Source: Candidatus Nanoarchaeia archaeon
GTDB lineage: Archaea > Nanobdellota > Nanobdellia > Tiddalikarchaeales > Tiddalikarchaeaceae
Direction of reading: 5' to 3'
Length of the DNA: 9,858 bases
Assembly: GCA_028704265.1 (NCBI GenBank)
Contig: JAQVLH010000030.1
Coordinates: 1 to 9,858, forward strand
Notes under the pieces: model-generated
What the model was told of the DNA's origin: nothing
The model's input: the letters and a program-made list of their open reading frames with translations, nothing else
Databases searched by the model: none
Shown: in pieces, positions 5,429 through 9,858 of the stretch
Layout of the letters: each line of letters begins with the position of its first letter
How positions within the stretch are numbered: the stretch's first letter is position 1
Position numbers and translations under genes: made by a program

Positions 5429-6414
5429 TAATGATTTATTATTCTTATAACTGCTTTTTTATTAGCTTCTATTTCAGCAGTCCCACCAAGAGGTAAAGTG
5501 CATATTGGATAAGTGTGTCCAAAATCAGCATTGGCAATAATAGGAATATTTTTCAGCTCTTCCTTGGTGCTTAGAATGTATCTTAATTTATCCATGTTCA
5601 TTTCAGCCTTTTTTTGAAATCTGCCAATAACTAATCCTTTCACTTTTTCAAACCCCTGCTGGTGAATAAGTGACTGCAAATCCCTATCAAACTCAACATC
5701 AAAACCCTCCTTAGGCATGTCATCATCCTCAATAAAAAGTATTGAATTTTTTAAATTATGGAAGAATTCAGTTCCTTGAAGCAGGTTAAAAGTGCAAAGA
5801 TTTCCTCCCAATATCTTCCCTTCAGCTTTGCCAGGATTAATAACAATTAATCCTTCATTTTTTTCAACAATTCTGTTCTCCTGATCTTTATACCAAGTGT
5901 CATCTGACCATGAAAGAGAAGACTTAACTTCAAATTCTTCATTGCTCATTAAGCATTTTTTAAAATATTCTAATATATAATCAAACTCTTTTTTCATGCT
6001 CCATGTTGAAAAATGAGGTCCGTAATAAGTCACAAGTTCAGTCTTTGCAGTAATGGCGTTCGCAAAAGCAGTGAAATCAGAATATCCGCAAAGAATCTTA
6101 GGATTTTTTTTAATCAAATTATAATCTAAATATTTAAGCAATTGATTGGAATTAAATCCTCCAATCACTGTAAATATTGCCTTGACATTTTTATCAGCAA
6201 ATGCTTCATGAATGTCTTGGACTCGGGAGTTAATTGAAGATGATATAAACATGTCAGATTCTCTGCAATTCTTTGAAAAAGTCACTTTAAAACCCATGCT
6301 TTCAAGCCTTGATTTGGCAAATTTTATATTTTCCTCAGAAATTAAAGACAAGCTTCTTGAAGGAGCAATAATTCTAATTTCATCTCCTTTTTTTAATTTA
6401 TCAGGAAAAATCAT
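5428..6414 (-). CDS. MccF-like serine peptidase / LD-carboxypeptidase family (S66)
   Basis: 328 residues, the normal length for the S66 family of cytosolic Ser-Glu-His hydrolases. These include LD-carboxypeptidase (murein recycling) and MccF (cleavage of microcin C7 and related acyl-aminoacyl adenylates). The triad is visible: Ser112 in GYSD, Glu229 in LFIEDDD and His300 in GHTYPICTLPLGG. Other family segments are IIAPSR near the N-terminus, FTVIGGFNSNQLL, YYGPHFS and GKILGGNLCTF. The WSDDTWYKDQ loop (169-178) favours the MccF-like branch, as far as I recall. The cognate substrate is unknown. A TTG precedes the ATG; the ATG at 6412-6414 is chosen because the TATA-like TTTTTTAATT (6437-6446) lies about 27 bases upstream. 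The gene lies between two near-identical direct repeats, downstream of the 16S gene. Confidence 0.93.
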   Translation of the reverse strand: MIFPDKLKKGDEIRIIAPSRSLSLISEENIKFAKSRLESMGFKVTFSKNCRESDMFISSSINSRVQDIHEAFADKNVKAIFTVIGGFNSNQLLKYLDYNLIKKNPKILCGYSDFTAFANAITAKTELVTYYGPHFSTWSMKKEFDYILEYFKKCLMSNEEFEVKSSLSWSDDTWYKDQENRIVEKNEGLIVINPGKAEGKILGGNLCTFNLLQGTEFFHNLKNSILFIEDDDMPKEGFDVEFDRDLQSLIHQQGFEKVKGLVIGRFQKKAEMNMDKLRYILSTKEELKNIPIIANADFGHTYPICTLPLGGTAEIEANKKAVIRIINH

Positions 6415-6446
6415 CAAACAAAATAAGTTATTGCATAATTAAAAAA

Positions 6447-6494
6447 CTAGCTCTCGCTTAGCGTTTTTTAAAAAATAAAAAAACAGTAGTGCTT
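6447..6494. repeat. 48-bp direct repeat, copy 2 (5' of the MccF-like gene)
   Basis: Same orientation as 5382-5428 and about 45 of 48 positions identical. It lies between the 16S 3' end and the MccF-like promoter. On the minus strand its T7-A-T6 stretch could end the pre-rRNA, and its CTAG end abuts the TATA region of the MccF-like gene. The two copies bracket exactly one gene. Confidence 0.85.
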
Positions 6495-6523
6495 GTAGTA
6501 ATGGAGAATGCAAAATGTGTTCT

Positions 6524-6531
6524 GCACTCAA
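6524..6531 (-). other. 3' half of candidate 16S processing helix
   Basis: On the minus strand TTGAGTGC, about 43 bases past the 16S 3' end, can pair with GTACTCAA in the leader (8077-8084): eight pairs including one G.U. Archaeal 16S precursors are excised from such a helix by the splicing endonuclease at a bulge-helix-bulge. I could not define the bulges convincingly. Confidence 0.4.
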
Positions 6532-6548
6532 CAACTAAAGTTTCTAAG

Positions 6549-6568
6549 CTCTTTTATTAAAAAAAGAG
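6549..6568 (-). other. Hairpin in the 16S trailer
   Basis: CTCTTTT pairs with AAAAGAG around a 6-base AT loop, five bases beyond the mature 3' end of 16S. It may be a maturation signal or a termination element with the adjacent T-rich sequence. Confidence 0.4.
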
Positions 6569-6573
6569 AAAAA

Positions 6574-8042
<1,469 letters not shown>

Positions 8043-8076
8043 TGCTTCCAATATAGATTTGATCCTTTGGTTTATA

Positions 8077-8084
8077 TTGAGTAC
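8077..8084 (-). other. 5' half of candidate 16S processing helix
   Basis: Minus-strand GTACTCAA, about 35 bases before the 16S 5' end, is complementary to 6524-6531. The position fits the usual archaeal pre-16S processing stem, though eight pairs in an AT-rich region is modest evidence. Confidence 0.4.
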
Positions 8085-8103
8085 TATCGCTGTATTAAAA
8101 GAA

Positions 8104-8150
8104 TTGTTAATGGCGGTTATCACATTTCGCTTATCTATTTCCATTAACAA
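8104..8150 (-). other. Leader stem-loop of pre-16S
   Basis: A perfect 10-bp inverted repeat, TTGTTAATGG (8104-8113) and CCATTAACAA (8141-8150), encloses 27 bases in the 16S leader. A second 6-bp stem, CTAACT/AGTTAG (8205-8222), lies at the predicted 5' end of the transcript. Both are plausible leader structures that guide rRNA folding or processing. Confidence 0.5.
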
Positions 8151-8247
8151 GCACTACTATGAAAATCATATCACAAAAATCTTTTTTATGATACTCATGA
8201 TAGACTAACTAATTAAAGTTAGCTAAATATATAATTGATAATGATTA

Positions 8248-8263
8248 CTTTAAAAAGATTTCG
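8248..8263 (-). promoter_or_regulatory. Candidate promoter of the 16S rRNA gene
   Basis: The minus-strand sequence CGAAAT (BRE-like) is followed by CTTTTTAAAG (TATA box). It would start transcription near 8226, about 180 bases before the mature 16S. It lies between the small ORF at 8283-8402 and the structured leader. This is the best match in the leader, though other AT-rich matches exist nearer 16S. Confidence 0.5.
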
Positions 8264-8282
8264 TAAATGGATGATATCTTTA

Positions 8283-8402
8283 TTATATTTCAGCTGTAAG
8301 CTTAATTAAGCATTTGAATTTATGGAGTAAATTACTATTTAACAAATTTTCATCAAGTAATTTTTTGTCTAAAGATTCGGCATTGTTTAACTTTTTAACC
8401 AT
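8283..8402 (-). CDS. Small ORF, 39-residue basic protein upstream of 16S
   Basis: ATG at 8400-8402 to TAA at 8283-8285 encodes MVKKLNNAESLDKKLLDENL and 19 more residues ending in IKLTAEI. It is Leu/Lys/Asn rich and probably helical, with one cysteine. The support is the promoter: TTTATAAA (plus-strand 8426-8433) is centred 27 bases upstream of the ATG, matching the leaderless spacing of the clear genes here. It ends 20 bases before the rRNA promoter and could read through into the rRNA. I do not recognise it. A chance ORF remains possible in such AT-rich DNA, but the competing plus-strand frame over the same bases lacks this support. Confidence 0.5.
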   Translation of the reverse strand: MVKKLNNAESLDKKLLDENLLNSNLLHKFKCLIKLTAEI

Positions 8403-8485
8403 AATTAATATTAAAAATCATTCTTTTTATAAATGTTTTATTTATCCTAAATATTTAATAATCAAAGAAGTATTTATATTAAATC

Positions 8486-8857
8486 ATGGAAAATAATTAT
8501 TTTTTATTAATACTCGTATTTCTTGTCATAACTCTTGCATCTTTAATTAATTATTATGATTTAAAATCGCTGCCTTCTACTATTATTACTGGCGATTTTT
8601 GCACTGATTTTTCAAATGCTTTTGCCGGATGCAGGTGCCAAGAAAGAAATAGATTTATTACGGATTTTAATACAAATATTTCAAACTCTTTAATTGCAAC
8701 TAATATTATTGGCAATTATTACAAATCAATAAATGAAACCTGTAATAATCCTGAATGCTATGATTTAGGTAAAGGATTTTATAACTGTTTTTGCAATGAA
8801 CCTATAGGGGTATTAAGAAATAATGGAGAATTTTATAGAATAGAATGCAACACTTAA
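8486..8857 (+). CDS. Membrane-anchored or secreted Cys-rich protein with internal duplication
   Basis: 123 residues. A hydrophobic N-terminal segment (about 5-22) acts as signal anchor or signal peptide. The remainder holds eight cysteines (39, 49, 51, 86, 91, 101, 103, 121), an even number suited to disulfides outside the cell, and two N-glycosylation sequons (NIS at 64, NET at 83). The pattern CxDxxxxFxxCxCxE occurs twice, at 39-53 and 91-105, so the domain is an internal duplication. No known Cys-rich family is recognised. Zinc or iron-sulfur binding is an alternative to disulfides. The ATG at 8486 has the TATA-like ATATTTAATA (8451-8460) about 30 bases upstream. The gene is convergent with 8860-9441, the stops being two bases apart. 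Confidence 0.85.
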   Translation: MENNYFLLILVFLVITLASLINYYDLKSLPSTIITGDFCTDFSNAFAGCRCQERNRFITDFNTNISNSLIATNIIGNYYKSINETCNNPECYDLGKGFYNCFCNEPIGVLRNNGEFYRIECNT

Positions 8858-8859
8858 AG

Positions 8860-9441
8860 TCAATAATATAATCCCTTAGTTTTAATTTTAAATTCTTTTT
8901 TTAACTCCGTTTTTTTTAATTCTATATTAGAATTATATAAATCAATTTTAAAACTTTTAGGAACGGGTTCAGCTTTAAAATAATTTTTTTTAGGAAGATA
9001 TTCAATTGACAAATCTTTGCTAATAATTGCGTCATTCTTAAGTAAAAGGTCCAAGCTATTTTCATTAAATTTTACAAAATTACTATTAAAGCATCTCCAG
9101 CAGGAATTGAAAACCATTCTTTTTTTAAAATCAATCATGGGAAGATAATTTTCATTGCTTTCAATTTTTCCATATTTTTCAAGCATTTCAAATATATCAT
9201 ATTCTTTTAATTCAACTTTAATTTTTTTAGGATTTTCAGAATCAAAAAAAATCATTTTTGAAACTTTACCCTTATATTTTAAAGAAGCGCTTTTTTCAAC
9301 AGGATTAAAATATATTCCATTAATCTCAGTATCCATATTTTTTAATGAATAAGAATTAAAACCTCTTAAAGGAGTAATTATAAAACTATTATTTGCTTTT
9401 TCAACAGTTCCAATAAAGTAGTCTTTATCAACAACTTCCAT
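8860..9441 (-). CDS. Hypothetical protein, 193 residues, single CxxC
   Basis: I recognise no family. The N-terminal half is rich in short predicted strands (YFIGTVEKANNSFIITPLRG, INGIYFNP, ASLKYKGKVSKMIFF, KIKVELKEYDIF). There is one SCWRC motif with cysteines at 114 and 117, and a Lys-rich strand-like C-terminus ends in KTKGLYY. There is no signal peptide or transmembrane segment. A single CxxC could be a redox pair or half of a dimeric metal site; neither can be shown. The ATG at 9439-9441 is supported by the TATA-like ATTTTTAAATAG (about 9463-9474) centred about 27 bases upstream. That element overlaps the region just before the aspS stop at 9477-9479, so it has its own promoter although it follows aspS on the same strand. 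Confidence 0.82.
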   Translation of the reverse strand: MEVVDKDYFIGTVEKANNSFIITPLRGFNSYSLKNMDTEINGIYFNPVEKSASLKYKGKVSKMIFFDSENPKKIKVELKEYDIFEMLEKYGKIESNENYLPMIDFKKRMVFNSCWRCFNSNFVKFNENSLDLLLKNDAIISKDLSIEYLPKKNYFKAEPVPKSFKIDLYNSNIELKKTELKKEFKIKTKGLYY

Positions 9442-9476
9442 ATTAAATATTAGGAAAAAAATCTATTTAAAAATGT

Positions 9477-9858
9477 TTATGGAGTAATTCTTTCCGTGTC
9501 TCTTGGTATGAATGTTGCTTCTCTGACATTTTCTAATCCTAATAATTGCTGTATAACTCTAGCTTGACCCATGCCGAGTCCGCCATGAATTGGCGCCCCG
9601 TATTTGAAGAATTCAATATAATCCTTAACGCTTTCAATATTGCCTCCCATTTTTTCTTTAGCTTGAGCTGTTAAAATATCCATTCTGTTTTCTCTTTGCG
9701 AGCCAGTAGTTATTTCTAAACCCTTGTAAAGCAAATCAAAGCCTTTAGTTGTGCTCATATCTTTAGGGTCTCTCATATGATAAAATGGTTTTTTAGCCCA
9801 AGGGTAATTGTAAACAAAAACGAAATCGCTGTCATGATTTTTTCTAGCCCACTCGCCC
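9477..9858 (-). CDS. aspS: Aspartyl-tRNA synthetase, archaeal type, C-terminal part (partial)
   Basis: The last 127 residues of a class II aminoacyl-tRNA synthetase that charges tRNA-Asp (tRNA-Asn too in non-discriminating forms). The frame stays open to the right edge, so the N-terminal anticodon-binding domain and motif 1 lie outside the window. Visible landmarks are SDFVFVYNYPWAKKPFYHM, GFDLLYKGLEITTGSQR, FKYGAPIHGGLGMG and the class II motif 3 GLGMGQARVIQQLLG, with its arginine. The ending FIPRDTERITP has PRD, typical of AspRS, where AsnRS has PRT. Motif 3 carries GQAR where archaeal AspRS usually has GLER or GLDR. Whether it is discriminating cannot be judged from this part. It may have no terminator before the 8860-9441 gene. 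Confidence 0.95.
   Translation of the reverse strand, partial: GEWARKNHDSDFVFVYNYPWAKKPFYHMRDPKDMSTTKGFDLLYKGLEITTGSQRENRMDILTAQAKEKMGGNIESVKDYIEFFKYGAPIHGGLGMGQARVIQQLLGLENVREATFIPRDTERITP

Noticed and set aside
6415..6417. TTG start for the MccF-like gene
   Set aside because: The next codon is ATG, which begins the usual family N-terminus and sits 27 bases from the TATA element.
8314..8496. 60-codon plus-strand open frame
   Set aside because: It overlaps the start of the Cys-rich gene and has no promoter at the right distance. It is antisense to the better supported small ORF at 8283-8402.

Overview
The window looks like part of a small, very AT-rich archaeal genome, most likely a DPANN-type lineage such as Woesearchaeota or Pacearchaeota. 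The archaeal call rests on the 16S rRNA (minus strand, about 6574-8042), which carries the archaeal 5' end and archaeal central motifs. It also rests on the archaeal-type aspartyl-tRNA synthetase at the right edge, a tRNA-Ala without encoded CCA, and TATA/BRE-like promoters about 27-30 bases upstream of most start codons. The DPANN placement is inference: the 16S is divergent at normally universal sites, no 23S follows it, and many genes are short and unrecognised.

Layout, left to right. A gene tail (+) ends at 89. Two related minus-strand genes encode small two-pass membrane proteins (104-586, 631-1146). Next come a degenerate tRNA-Ala-like element (1196-1256) and an intact tRNA-Ala(UGC) (1294-1365), both minus. 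A plus-strand gene encodes a HExxH metallopeptidase-like protein (1521-1961). The stretch 1962-2519 has no sizeable gene but holds two paralogous, probably structured RNAs (2155-2303 and 2365-2517), preceded by a short hairpin/mini-ORF region. From 2520 to 5321 two paralogous leucine-rich-repeat proteins flank an all-helical repeat-like protein (minus) and an unrecognised plus-strand protein. An MccF/LD-carboxypeptidase family gene (5428-6414, minus) sits between two near-identical 47/48-bp direct repeats. The solitary 16S rRNA follows, with its leader, processing helix and promoter. Then come a 39-residue small ORF (minus), a secreted or membrane-anchored Cys-rich protein with an internal duplication (+), an unrecognised protein (minus), and the 3' end of aspS (minus, cut by the window edge).

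Most genes appear to be transcribed singly, each from its own promoter and probably as leaderless mRNA, so strict operons are scarce. The housekeeping part is 16S, tRNA-Ala and aspS. The rest looks like accessory or lineage-specific content: LRR proteins, membrane proteins, a Cys-rich exported protein and the MccF-like hydrolase. The most novel-looking item is the pair of tandem homologous RNAs at 2155-2517. They keep the same stem layout with different stem sequences (apparent covariation) and share a primary-sequence core. I could not match them to any RNA family I know.
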